Assembly (NCBI GenBank): GCA_016704345.1
Contig: JADJAH010000011.1
Coordinates: 62,001 to 126,000 of the forward strand
Direction of reading: 5' to 3'
Source: Ignavibacteria bacterium
Lineage (GTDB): Bacteria > Bacteroidota > Ignavibacteria > Tepidaquicellales > Tepidaquicellaceae
DNA: 64,000 nt
How positions within the stretch are numbered: the stretch's first letter is position 1; every line of letters begins with the position of its first letter. This document shows, one piece after another, positions 9,367 through 16,506 of this stretch. A program made the position numbers and the translations under genes. The notes under the pieces were generated by a model, which saw nothing but the letters and a program-made list of their open reading frames with translations, was not told the origin of the DNA and did no database searches.

Positions 9367-9846
9367 ATGAGCAGTAACGGAGAAATAAAAAAAATGCTGC
9401 TAATATTGTCCAAGGCAACACTGGAGAATGTTTACGCCGCATTTGTTCTTGCAAACGGTGCAAGATCGGAAGGCATAGAAGCTGAAATGTTCTTTACGTT
9501 TTTTGGACTCGAAGCGATCCATGCAAAAAAACTCGAGCATTTGCATGTTGCCACTGTCGGTAATCCGGCGATGCATATTCCAACAATGCTTGGCGGACTT
9601 CCCGGAATGGAAGCGATCGCAACAAAGATGATGAAAAGTGAAATGGAAAAGATAGACATGCCCGACGTGCGTGAATTTCTGGAAATACTCAGCGCATCCG
9701 GAGTAAAACTTTGGGCATGTAAGCTTGCAATGGATATGTTTCATTATAAGAGAGAAGATCTTTATGAGGAAATTGACGGAGTGCTCACTGTAGGCGAATT
9801 CTACGGCAGGGGCGCCGGCGAAGGCGTACACATGTTGTTCATCTAA
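9367..9846 (+). CDS. DsrE/DsrF-like (DsrE2-type) sulfurtransferase protein
   Basis: A 159-residue cytoplasmic protein, 21 bases after the TusE-like gene. The N-terminus (KKMLLILSKATLENVYAAFV) and the GGLPGMEAIATKMM segment are typical of the DsrE/DsrF/DrsH-like group. C118 lies in VKLWACKLAMDMF, the conserved position for the persulfide-carrying cysteine in DsrE2 proteins. Proteins of this kind move sulfane sulfur between rhodanese-like donors and TusA/DsrC-type carriers. No membrane segment like that of some DsrE2 forms is evident. It completes a compact SQR-TusE-DsrE2 relay; no rhodanese or tusA gene is adjacent. Confidence 0.85.
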   Translation: MSSNGEIKKMLLILSKATLENVYAAFVLANGARSEGIEAEMFFTFFGLEAIHAKKLEHLHVATVGNPAMHIPTMLGGLPGMEAIATKMMKSEMEKIDMPDVREFLEILSASGVKLWACKLAMDMFHYKREDLYEEIDGVLTVGEFYGRGAGEGVHMLFI

Positions 9847-9851
9847 GCTTC

Positions 9852-10274
9852 ATGGATGATAAAAACATTGCATTTGAAGAATCTTCCGACATAAACAAAG
9901 AAGAACTTTGCGCACTTTACAACGATGCAGGATGGACGCTTTACACAAATGACATTGACCGTCTGAAAGATGCTGTAGCTAATTCACTACAGACTATAAC
10001 TGCAAGATCTGACGGAAAACTTGTCGGATTGATCAGATGTGTAGGTGACGGTAAGACAATTATTTACATTCAGGATATTCTTGTTCTCCGTGAATACAAG
10101 AGATGTGGAATCGGAACAAGACTTGTTGACATAGTGCTTAAAAAGTATCACGACGTAAGGCAGATTGTGTTGCTTACAGATGATACAGAAGAAGCAAAGG
10201 AGTTTTACAGATCATTAGGATTTTCCGAAGCGGGCAACATGAAGCTTGTTTGTTTTGTAAAGATCAGAAGCTAA
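9852..10274 (+). CDS. GNAT family N-acetyltransferase
   Basis: A 140-residue acetyl-CoA-dependent acyltransferase. The acetyl-CoA loop is at about 78-95 (VLREYKRCGIGTRLVDIVLKK, an RxxGxG/A variant), followed by VLLTDDTEEAKEFYRSLGF, the usual strand and helix with the FY motif. It starts 5 bases after the DsrE2-like gene, so it belongs to the same transcript and is translationally close. Its substrate is unknown; its place at the end of the sulfur cassette may be chance or may point to a cysteine- or thiol-related substrate. A hairpin terminator follows directly. Confidence 0.85.
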   Translation: MDDKNIAFEESSDINKEELCALYNDAGWTLYTNDIDRLKDAVANSLQTITARSDGKLVGLIRCVGDGKTIIYIQDILVLREYKRCGIGTRLVDIVLKKYHDVRQIVLLTDDTEEAKEFYRSLGFSEAGNMKLVCFVKIRS

Positions 10275-10281
10275 AATATAA

Positions 10282-10304
10282 AGGCAGGACAATTTGTCCT
10301 GCCT
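10282..10304. terminator. Bidirectional hairpin terminator
   Basis: AGGCAGGAC / GTCCTGCCT form a perfect 9-base stem with a 5-base loop between convergent genes (GNAT ends 10274, DUF1579 gene ends 10329). A clear U-tract is weak, so termination efficiency is uncertain. Confidence 0.65.
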
Positions 10305-10328
10305 GAATCTTTCACAGAGGTTTTCTTT

Positions 10329-10898
10329 CTATCTTTTCCAGAGGAGTTCCATTGTTTTGAATTCACTGCCGTCCTTAGTCATATACATTTCCATCTTCTG
10401 ATTGTTGTTGTCAATTACAGTGAAGACCTGTCTTACATCCATTAACTTGCCCGTCATTGGATCTGTTTGCTTGCCGGTCATAGAACAGGATTTTGTAGCA
10501 TCATCCCATGTTCCTTCCATGTTCAATATTCCTGTTCCCATATTGTCAATCCAGGATGCCTGGAATACCCCTCTCTTATTGTCATAAGCAAGGATGTTAA
10601 TTCCTTCGAATGGCATCCCCATAAAATTGCTTGTGTGGGTTGAATGCTGATACCTGCCGCCGAGGATCATCTTGTTGACGCATTTACCAGTGGTCTTCAT
10701 TGGCTCTGTTCCGGGAGCCATCCACATTGAGATTTCTTCTGTCCATTCGCCGTTGGATTGCTCGAGCATCATTTGTTGCGGACCGGGTGTCATGTAAGCC
10801 ATCCAGGCATCCATTTCTTCTTTACTGCCCTGAGCCATGATCATTGTTGGAAACAGAAATAAAGCAATTGCGATGAGTCTGATTGAAAGTTGTTTCAT
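10329..10898 (-). CDS. DUF1579-family exported protein
   Basis: A 189-residue protein with a signal peptide (MKQLSIRLIAIALFLFPTMIMAQ) and a lipocalin-like all-beta domain. The segments GEWTEEISMWMAPGTEP, GGRYQHSTHTSNFMGMPFEG and GILNMEGTWDD match the DUF1579 family. The function of the family is not established; it is often found as a single-domain periplasmic protein. The mature part is Met-rich (about 18 Met), which could make it a methionine-oxidation sink or metal binder, but that is speculation. A good ribosome site (AAGGAG) precedes the ATG and a strong promoter lies at 10937-10967. Confidence 0.85.
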   Translation of the reverse strand: MKQLSIRLIAIALFLFPTMIMAQGSKEEMDAWMAYMTPGPQQMMLEQSNGEWTEEISMWMAPGTEPMKTTGKCVNKMILGGRYQHSTHTSNFMGMPFEGINILAYDNKRGVFQASWIDNMGTGILNMEGTWDDATKSCSMTGKQTDPMTGKLMDVRQVFTVIDNNNQKMEMYMTKDGSEFKTMELLWKR

Positions 10899-10936
10899 TT
10901 TTTGCTCTCCTTAGATTTGGTTTTTTGATGTTGGGG

Positions 10937-10967
10937 CAAAAATATTTATAGTCACTCTAAATTCCAA
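10937..10967 (-). promoter_or_regulatory. Bacteroidota-type promoter of the DUF1579 gene
   Basis: Minus strand: TTG (10967-10965), 20-base spacer, TATTTTTG (10944-10937). It matches TTG-N19/20-TAnnTTTG and sits about 40 bases upstream of the ATG at 10898. Confidence 0.6.
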
Positions 10968-10980
10968 TCTAAATATGAAG

Positions 10981-11005
10981 TAGAGACGGATAATTATCCG
11001 TCTCG
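10981..11005. repeat. REP-like palindrome copy 1
   Basis: TAGAGACGGATAATTATCCG continues to TCTCG, nearly complete copy of a 28-base palindrome with an ATAATTAT centre. It lies at the 3' end of the truncated RAYT copy. Confidence 0.85.
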
Positions 11006-11030
11006 ATTCTGCTGCGTGGCGATGTTAGTC

Positions 11031-11058
11031 GTAGAGACGGGCAATTGCCCGTCTCTAC
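11031..11058. repeat. REP-like palindrome copy 2
   Basis: A perfect 28-base palindrome: arm GTAGAGACGGGCAA and its exact reverse complement. The centre is GCAATTGC rather than ATAATTAT. It is translated in frame inside the truncated RAYT copy as VETGNCPSL. Confidence 0.9.
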
Positions 11059-11162
11059 GGGAATTTCACCGAAATGATGAATACGATGTTTTGTGTGAAT
11101 CATCAGAAAATAAAATCCGTTCGAACGTGTATCATTCCATGCAACCGATTTGTATGCGATAT

Positions 11163-11792
11163 TTATTCTGTAATTTCTCTGTCGTCGCACAATTTCCTTA
11201 AAAAGTTTTCGATTTCTTGTTCAATGGTTTGGTGTAGAGACGGATAATTATCCGTCTCTACGTGAGTAACATTCAATACATCATTTTTCCAATTCGTTGG
11301 GTTATCAATAATATATTGTCTTATTGCATTCAATTCCTTCTCATTGCGAATTATTCTATCGTGATAACGGGATTGCCAATCAAACTCAATGTTGTTTTGA
11401 TTCGCATATCGTTTTGTGGTTGATTTGAATGCCCGAATTACAGCCCCCAAATTTTGAGATTGCCCACCAAATTGATTGGGCTGCCAATGCGTTTTTTCGG
11501 GACGATCAAAAAACAATATACCATGAATGTGATTAGGCATTGCCACAAATTCATCCAATTCTACAAATGGATAATGCTTGGGAATTTCGGTCCAATATTT
11601 AATTGCGGTTTGACCAATGATGGTTGGTTGCAGAGACGGGCAATTGCCCGTCTCTACGGGAATTTCACCGAAATAATGATTGCGATGTTTTGTGCAGATC
11701 GTCACAAAATAGAACCCGTTCGAACCGTAATCATAACCACGCAAACGGTTGGTCGGTATGCGATATTTATTTTGAAATTTATCCGTCATCAT
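11163..11792 (-). CDS. REP-associated tyrosine transposase (RAYT, IS200-like Y1 family)
   Basis: A 209-residue single-strand DNA transposase of the Y1/HUH type. The family motifs are visible: SNGFYFVTICTKHRNHYFGEI near the N-terminus, the metal-binding HIH in AMPNHIHGILFF (H88/H90) and the nucleophile Y143 in WQSRYHDRIIRNEKEL. RAYTs are domesticated relatives of IS200 transposases that act on short palindromes (REPs). Unusually, two copies of the flanking palindrome lie inside this gene in frame: one encodes PVETGNCPSLQ (45-55), the other HVETDNYPSLH (177-187). All catalytic motifs are present, so the gene may be active despite the insertions. Fragments of further copies lie on both sides. 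Confidence 0.88.
   Translation of the reverse strand: MMTDKFQNKYRIPTNRLRGYDYGSNGFYFVTICTKHRNHYFGEIPVETGNCPSLQPTIIGQTAIKYWTEIPKHYPFVELDEFVAMPNHIHGILFFDRPEKTHWQPNQFGGQSQNLGAVIRAFKSTTKRYANQNNIEFDWQSRYHDRIIRNEKELNAIRQYIIDNPTNWKNDVLNVTHVETDNYPSLHQTIEQEIENFLRKLCDDREITE
11234..11261. repeat. REP-like palindrome copy 3 (inside RAYT gene)
   Basis: A perfect 28-base palindrome with arm GTAGAGACGGATAA, in frame in the RAYT gene near its 3' end, encoding VETDNYPSL. Confidence 0.9.
11630..11657. repeat. REP-like palindrome copy 4 (inside RAYT gene)
   Basis: A 28-base palindrome with one mismatch at its edge (GCAGAGACGGGC arm), in frame in the RAYT gene at codons 45-55, encoding VETGNCPSL. It has the GCAATTGC centre, as does copy 2 in the equivalent position of the truncated copy. 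Confidence 0.9.
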
Positions 11793-11798
11793 ACAATT

Positions 11799-11867
11799 CT
11801 ATATTAATAGGTTTTCGATTTCCTTTTCAATGGTTTCGTGTGGAGACGGATAATTATCCGTCTCTAC
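11799..11867 (-). pseudogene. RAYT C-terminal remnant with palindrome copy 5
   Basis: The palindrome at 11840-11867 (ATAATTAT centre) is followed on the minus strand by codons for HETIEKEIENLLI and a stop, matching the C-terminus HQTIEQEIENFLRK of the intact RAYT. It lies just upstream of the RAYT start and is the tail of a second, otherwise lost copy. Confidence 0.75.
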
Positions 11868-11897
11868 ATTGTGGAGGGGTTGGTTTAAACACGTCTT

Positions 11898-12140
11898 CTA
11901 TCTTTTTTTCTTCGATGCTCTTTCATTTCCTCTTTTGAAGTTGCCTGTTGCTTTTGCCAGTACTAATTGAATGTCTTTGCCTTCAGATTTTCCCAGCTTC
12001 TTTAGTAATTCTTGTGCTGCCAATCCCTTCAACAACATTACCGGTCTTTTATTCCAAAAAATTTGAACCTTATGATCCTTAAATACCTGATATTGAAAGG
12101 GCTCTTCATCTAAAATATTTCTCTGATCAATTGGTGCCAT
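11898..12140 (-). CDS. Small conserved-type hypothetical protein (80 aa)
   Basis: An 80-residue basic soluble protein. The centre FQYQVFKDHKVQIFWNKRPVM followed by LLKGLAAQELLKKL suggests a short beta-sheet (K-V-Q-I-F-W) plus helix. I recall similar small proteins of unknown function with an 'ISWNGKQVMTLKG' core in many bacteria, but assign no role. The tail (NFKRGNERASKKKR) is strongly basic and could bind nucleic acid. It lies between two RAYT remnants and upstream of the DprA-like/RecQ-like cluster in the same orientation, so it may be a cargo gene of the island. Confidence 0.65.
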   Translation of the reverse strand: MAPIDQRNILDEEPFQYQVFKDHKVQIFWNKRPVMLLKGLAAQELLKKLGKSEGKDIQLVLAKATGNFKRGNERASKKKR

Positions 12141-12209
12141 AATCCTTCATACACATTTATTAATGATCTTTGTCACCATCAAACAAAGTGCTGTCATACA
12201 GTTCTCCTC

Positions 12210-12298
12210 TCATCTCACAATTTCTTTTAAGAGGTTTTCGATTTCTTGTTCATTGTAATGTTGTGCAATTGTAGAGACGGGCAATTGCCTGTCTCTGC
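12210..12298 (-). pseudogene. RAYT C-terminal remnant with palindrome copy 6
   Basis: A degenerate palindrome at 12271-12298 (GCAATTGC centre, two mismatches) is followed on the minus strand by codons for EQEIENLLKEIVR and a stop, matching EQEIENFLRKL of the intact RAYT tail. A frameshift separates the palindrome from the tail. It is the third RAYT tail in 1.1 kb. Confidence 0.7.
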
Positions 12299-12319
12299 CT
12301 AAGAAAAATCTGTTGGCCG

Positions 12320-12610
12320 TTATGTCTTAAATGACATTCCTTTTTCGGATAACAATTGTTGCAATTTGGGAATTGTACTTTTCCCCATTCCGTGAAAGCT
12401 TAGAATTTCCTTTTCACTATACTCTGATAGTTTTTCTAAAGTAGTTATTCCATTATTTTCCAATGCCCGTCTTGCAGGTGCTCCAACCAAAGATAGAAAA
12501 TTGTCTTTCGGCTTTCGTTCTTCTTCGCATATGGGGCAAGTAGGACAGTCAGAACCTTTATAAAATTCGTGTCCGTTTTTACACGTCTTTAAGATCTTTT
12601 TAGTTTTCAT
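12320..12610 (-). CDS. Zn-ribbon plus RNA polymerase alpha-CTD-like helix-hairpin-helix protein
   Basis: A 96-residue protein counted from the ATG at 12610; one 12 bases further upstream is also possible. Residues 10-28 hold Cys/His ligands (CKNGHEFYKGSDCPTCPIC), a small zinc-binding knuckle. Residues 38-90 (LVGAPARRALENNGITTLEK, then FHGMGKSTIPKLQQLL) match the helix-hairpin-helix fold of the alpha-subunit C-terminal domain, which binds A/T-rich DNA and transcription activators. Such stand-alone proteins are known but poorly understood. It lies downstream of the DprA-like gene on the same strand, about 108 bases away, so co-expression with it is likely. A DNA-binding or transcription-linked accessory role is inferred. 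Confidence 0.75.
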   Translation of the reverse strand: MKTKKILKTCKNGHEFYKGSDCPTCPICEEERKPKDNFLSLVGAPARRALENNGITTLEKLSEYSEKEILSFHGMGKSTIPKLQQLLSEKGMSFKT

Positions 12611-12717
12611 TTTTAAATCCAATTTTTTTGCCGGCGTTGATCCTCACTGATGTATCTTGGATAAACTCAAACGTGTCTGACTCAAGGGAGCTTTGATGTT
12701 GTCGTCGGTTTTTTTGT

Positions 12718-13881
12718 CTAAACAAAAAGCGTAGTTTGAGTTGTTTCTGTTGCCCCTTTTAGCTTGTACAGATTTATATTCTTTTCCTTCACCACTTCAA
12801 CAAAATCTAATTGCTTTAAATAACTGTTTAGCTTTTGTGTAGACCAGGAAAAGTTGAGTTTTACAAGGAGTTCTTTTGCACTCAATGGCCTTTCGTTTAA
12901 TGATGCACGAATTATTGTATCTAAAGATTCGTTATCGGTTGCCTCTGGATCAATAGAAGTATGGTCTGTATTTGTTGCGCTGAAATTCTCATGTAATTCA
13001 ATGCCATTGAAGTCCACAGGAAGTGCACCTTTCTGGATCAAAATGTTATTAGCATTTTTTTCATCTGACTCAGGTTTTCGCACATAGATTTTTCTCCCCT
13101 TTCTCAATCCATCGACAACGCCCGACCAGGTCCCACCCTTTTCCGCTGATTCAGCAACATATATTTCGTCAGCAAGTCCATAAATAATTGGGTTACGTGC
13201 CATTGCTAATTCTGCTTTCCAGGGTGCTTTTGGAAAAAAGGTGCTTAAGACCAAAACATCTCCATCAATTATTTGCTTGTAATAATTTTGGAAACCCGAG
13301 CCAAATGTCATTATGCCTTGTGGCAGGACAATCACACTTTGTCCTTTGTAATTGATTGCAGAATCCAATGCTTGCTTGTCAACACCTTTTGCAAATCCAC
13401 TTACCACAACCTTAAATTCCTTGCCGGCAAGTTTTGCAATGTTGTCTGTAAACCTTAAAGCAGTTTCTGATGCATCCCTTGAACCAACAATTGCAATTGA
13501 TTTTTCTTCCAGTAATTCCTTTTTGCCTTTTACATATAGAACGGCAGGGGCGTGTGCAGTCTTTAAATTGCCTTTTAATGTTTTAGAATACTCCGGAGAT
13601 GTAATGGGAATAATTTCAAACCCCTGGCTAAAAAAAGACTCAGCTAAGAATGCATTGCTTGCCAATTCAGATTTGGCTTGTTGTAAGTCCACAACTTGTT
13701 TTTCATCTAACTGATATTGGTTCTTCCATTCATTTTCATCTAACTGAAAAAACTCCTCGATTGAAATCTTATTCTCATGATAAAACTTTATGATGAGATT
13801 ATTTATCTTCAAATGACCCCATCTTGGAAGATGTGCCAATGCTATCCAATATGTCGCTTCTTCTTTTTTCAAATTATACAA
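12718..13881 (-). CDS. Divergent DprA/SMF-like (SLOG-fold) DNA-processing protein
   Basis: A 387-residue protein with a DprA-type Rossmann core and a C-terminal winged helix (about 318-382). Visible motifs: VGSRDAS (132-138), SGFAKGVDKQALDSA (161-175), VLPQGI (185-190), MARNPIIYGLADEIYVAES (227-245) and GGTWSGVVDGLRKGRKIYV (249-267). Canonical DprA has G(I/T)D..AH and FPxRNRIIaGLS; here the AH pair is QA and the loop reads MARNPIIYGLAD. It is therefore a specialised relative, probably not the transformation RecA-loader. The TTG start (13881) overlaps the end of the RecQ-phosphoribosyltransferase gene by 8 bases, so the two are translationally coupled and likely work together. Confidence 0.85.
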   Translation of the reverse strand: MYNLKKEEATYWIALAHLPRWGHLKINNLIIKFYHENKISIEEFFQLDENEWKNQYQLDEKQVVDLQQAKSELASNAFLAESFFSQGFEIIPITSPEYSKTLKGNLKTAHAPAVLYVKGKKELLEEKSIAIVGSRDASETALRFTDNIAKLAGKEFKVVVSGFAKGVDKQALDSAINYKGQSVIVLPQGIMTFGSGFQNYYKQIIDGDVLVLSTFFPKAPWKAELAMARNPIIYGLADEIYVAESAEKGGTWSGVVDGLRKGRKIYVRKPESDEKNANNILIQKGALPVDFNGIELHENFSATNTDHTSIDPEATDNESLDTIIRASLNERPLSAKELLVKLNFSWSTQKLNSYLKQLDFVEVVKEKNINLYKLKGATETTQTTLFV

Positions 13882-15889
13882 TATCTCCCCCTACTGTTCT
13901 TGCAATTACAATAGGGGCTATTTTGATTGCTCCAAAGTTAGTTAACATTCTGCCTATTTCCTTCATTGTTGCACCGCTGTCAAAGATGTCATCAATGAGT
14001 AAAATACTCTTTCCGTTGATGTCATTCGGAGTAGTAAAAGTAAAGGCGCCGCTTACGTTGTCTGATTTAAGAAACCGATTTTCAAAAACCTTTTGTTCTT
14101 TGGTTACTCTGCTTTTTGTCAGATTATGAGAAATTGGGAATTCTAAAACCTGAGAAACTTTAACGGCAAAGTTTTTTACTAAATCTCCGGATGAAGTAGG
14201 AGGAACATAAACAACCAAATCAAATTTCTCTTGACCAAAATTCTTGCGAAATGCCTTCAATACCAACTTTAAAAGAAAGTCGGGAAAATCTCCGCCTTGT
14301 TCATACTTTGAACGATGCAGAGCAGCGCCTACATTTGAAAAACCATAATAAGATGCCGCTACACCATTTACGATTCTGGAATCTTTTGATTCAACTTCTA
14401 ATTTGGGAAAATATTCTTCTCTGAAATTCTGCAGCTTCTCAGTCCATTCAGGAGTAACGTTTACTGAAATTTTCTTTTCGCCTGTGTTGTCACAATTGGT
14501 GAAAGTGTGATTTGAATTGTCACCCAAATAGTCACACAGAAATTTCATTCGTGATCCATCAGTCTCAACATAAGCAATCATGCTCTCGAGGTCACTGAGT
14601 TTTGCATTTCGTAACTCTTCAAATGCTTTTGTGTTGAGGAGTTGTGAATTTGGAATGAACTCATACATCTTACTTCTCCCAATGATTACTTCACGAATGA
14701 TACCTTGTTCTATTAAGTCAGCTTTGATTACTCTGATTTGATTTTGCTTCAAGTTCGTTCGCTTCATTAAGTCTCTCTCTCCAAGCAATTCAGATTTTAT
14801 CGTTGTAATAACTTTCTCATATTTTGTTATTGATGGTCTGCCGCCTTCTATAAATGCTTCTGGCAATTTTCTGTCTTTCGGGTTGTAAAACAAAATCAGG
14901 TAACAAGGCTGTCCATCTCTGCCTGCTCTGCCAATTTCTTGATAGTAGTGTATTGGTGATTGTGGGATTTGTGTGTGAATTATAAAACGTATGTCCGGCT
15001 TGTCAATTCCCATTCCCAAAGCGTTTGTGGAGATGATACATTTCCATTTGTTTGCCATCAAACCATTTTCTATGTCAATTCTCGAATCGGCATCCAATCC
15101 TGCGCTGTAGGCGACAGATGATATTTTGAGATTCTCAAACCACTTGGAGTAAATTTCTGTATCAATCCTTGTTCCAGTATAAAGAATCCCGGAACCGGGA
15201 AGACTGTTCACGTTCTTGCCAACCCAAATTAACTTCTCATCTTCGGACGAAACTTTGACAACGAACAATTTGAAATTGTCCCGCATTAAATTTCCTCTAA
15301 CGGTCACAATGTTATCGCCAATTTGTTGGGCCAGATCAAGTTCTACCCTTTTTGTTGCTGTTGCCGTGGTTGCAAGAACCGGAAGTCCTTTAGGTAATAA
15401 TTTTACGAGATTGATGATTCTCTTGAATGCCGGTCTGAAGTCGTGTCCCCAAACAGAAATACAATGAGCTTCATCAACTACCACCATTGACAGGTTCATT
15501 TGTCGGGTGGCTTCAATCCATTCGCTGTTCTCCTGTCTTTCGGGCGCAATGTAAAGTATTTTGATCTTACCCTGCTTCGCATCATTTATTATCTGTGTGT
15601 TTTCTTCAGATGTCTGTTCGCTGTTGATACATTCTGCAGCAATACCAAGTGCCTTCAATTTTTTTACCTGATCACGCATTAATGCAATCAAAGGAGAAAA
15701 TATTACTGTGACTCCATTGAAAACTGTTGCCGGAAATTGAAAGCAAAGTGATTTACCGAATCCTGTCTTTTCAATTAGTAAAACCTTTTCACCTTTCAGA
15801 ATCTTGTCAATAGTTAGCCATTGTTCGTCATAAAACTTTGGGAGCTCAAATGTTCTTTGCAAAATAGCTTCTGCTTCTTCTCTAGTCAT
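13874..15889 (-). CDS. RecQ-family helicase fused to a C-terminal phosphoribosyltransferase domain
   Basis: About 671 residues from the ATG at 15889 (a TTG at 15931 would add 14). The N-terminal half is a superfamily 2 RecQ helicase: Walker A KTGFGKS (41-47), DEAH box VVVDEAHCISVWGHDF (137-152), TATATKR, and the arginine-finger motif YYQEIGRAGRDGQP. The RecQ zinc region is reduced to two cysteines (FLCDYLG..., TNCDN), and no HRDC domain follows. The last 170 residues hold a type I phosphoribosyltransferase fold with the PRPP loop LLIDDIFDSGAT (about 631-642). RecQ enzymes unwind 3'-5' DNA; the PRTase may sense or use PRPP/nucleotides. It is coupled to the DprA-like gene. A DNA-defence role is inferred, not shown. 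Confidence 0.88.
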   Translation of the reverse strand: MTREEAEAILQRTFELPKFYDEQWLTIDKILKGEKVLLIEKTGFGKSLCFQFPATVFNGVTVIFSPLIALMRDQVKKLKALGIAAECINSEQTSEENTQIINDAKQGKIKILYIAPERQENSEWIEATRQMNLSMVVVDEAHCISVWGHDFRPAFKRIINLVKLLPKGLPVLATTATATKRVELDLAQQIGDNIVTVRGNLMRDNFKLFVVKVSSEDEKLIWVGKNVNSLPGSGILYTGTRIDTEIYSKWFENLKISSVAYSAGLDADSRIDIENGLMANKWKCIISTNALGMGIDKPDIRFIIHTQIPQSPIHYYQEIGRAGRDGQPCYLILFYNPKDRKLPEAFIEGGRPSITKYEKVITTIKSELLGERDLMKRTNLKQNQIRVIKADLIEQGIIREVIIGRSKMYEFIPNSQLLNTKAFEELRNAKLSDLESMIAYVETDGSRMKFLCDYLGDNSNHTFTNCDNTGEKKISVNVTPEWTEKLQNFREEYFPKLEVESKDSRIVNGVAASYYGFSNVGAALHRSKYEQGGDFPDFLLKLVLKAFRKNFGQEKFDLVVYVPPTSSGDLVKNFAVKVSQVLEFPISHNLTKSRVTKEQKVFENRFLKSDNVSGAFTFTTPNDINGKSILLIDDIFDSGATMKEIGRMLTNFGAIKIAPIVIARTVGGDIV

Positions 15890-15957
15890 CTTTTCATTGT
15901 TTAATTCATGCAAGTCTGTTCGTATGTGCAACGTCGTCCAAGCATATCACCACCAAT

Positions 15958-15996
15958 TAAATATACGTACTCCAATCTTTTTTTTGTGTGCATATC
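15958..15996 (-). promoter_or_regulatory. 39-base motif, copy A, upstream of helicase gene
   Basis: Minus strand begins GATATGCACACAAAA and ends GAGTACGTATATTTA. It matches copy B (16507-16545) at 31 of 39 positions without gaps. The ends form an imperfect inverted repeat (ATATGC.CAC / GT.CGTATAT). It lies about 69 bases upstream of the helicase ATG; possible operator plus promoter. Confidence 0.55.
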
Positions 15997-16286
15997 TGCA
16001 ACCAGTAGGCGCAAATGTGTACTTTTCGGATATTATAACTTGCTTAAGTGCTCTATGCTAATTTGTCTGCAGATCATTGTTGTTTAAAGACCTTTGTGCC
16101 GGGCAACTTCTAAGATCATTCCTTTGAGATTGATGTTAAACGTTTGCCAATTACGCCATTGATAACCACTTGAACAGGAGATTGTTTTGCGGATATTAAA
16201 CTCTATAAAAATCTTATCGGGTGCAAACAAAATTTCTTGTACACACTTCTAAATCTAATTGTTTCCGATATAGAGGCAAATCGTTG

Positions 16287-16457
16287 TTATTCGGTGTGCT
16301 TCTTTTTCAGTCTGAATTTGCTGCGGTATTTTTTTCGGATTGACTCCAATCGTTTCCAAAATTCTGTCGGGTTAGAGTTATACAAATCGCTTAGCTCTTT
16401 CCGTCTTTGTCTTTGAAAATCTACAGCCTTAAATTCTTTTTCTTCTTTTGTTTTCAT
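16287..16457 (-). CDS. Small basic hypothetical protein (56 aa)
   Basis: A 56-codon ORF from ATG 16457 to TAA 16287. It encodes a highly charged, helical peptide: MKTKEEKEFKAVDFQRQRRK, an NSNPTEFWKRLESIRKKY middle and a basic tail (KFRLKKKHTE). No known family is recognised. In its favour: codon use is like its neighbours, it has a sensible hydrophilic composition, and a 39-base motif shared with the helicase gene sits 49 bases upstream. It could be a small regulator, an antitoxin-like partner or a DNA-binding accessory of the island. About 290 bases of apparently non-coding sequence separate it from the copy A motif. Confidence 0.55.
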   Translation of the reverse strand: MKTKEEKEFKAVDFQRQRRKELSDLYNSNPTEFWKRLESIRKKYRSKFRLKKKHTE

Positions 16458-16506
16458 ATTTCTACTATTTCCATTGGACTACGAATTTAAATTATCCGCC
16501 AACAGA

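Larger units (their letters stand above)
10969..11190 (-). pseudogene. Truncated RAYT transposase copy (N-terminal part only)
   Basis: The minus-strand translation contains NYRINIAYKSVAWNDTRSNG and then FYFLMIHTKHRIHHFGEIP, clearly homologous to residues 9-45 of the RAYT at 11163-11792 (YRIPTN..., GSNGFYFVTICTKHRNHYFGEIP). After that it runs into one palindrome (11031-11058), about 22 bases of spacer and a second palindrome (10981-11005), and stops. The whole catalytic middle (HIH motif, Tyr) is missing. The simplest reading is a deletion between the two palindromes that lie inside an intact RAYT reading frame, leaving the N-terminus joined to the C-terminal palindrome. Confidence 0.75.
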
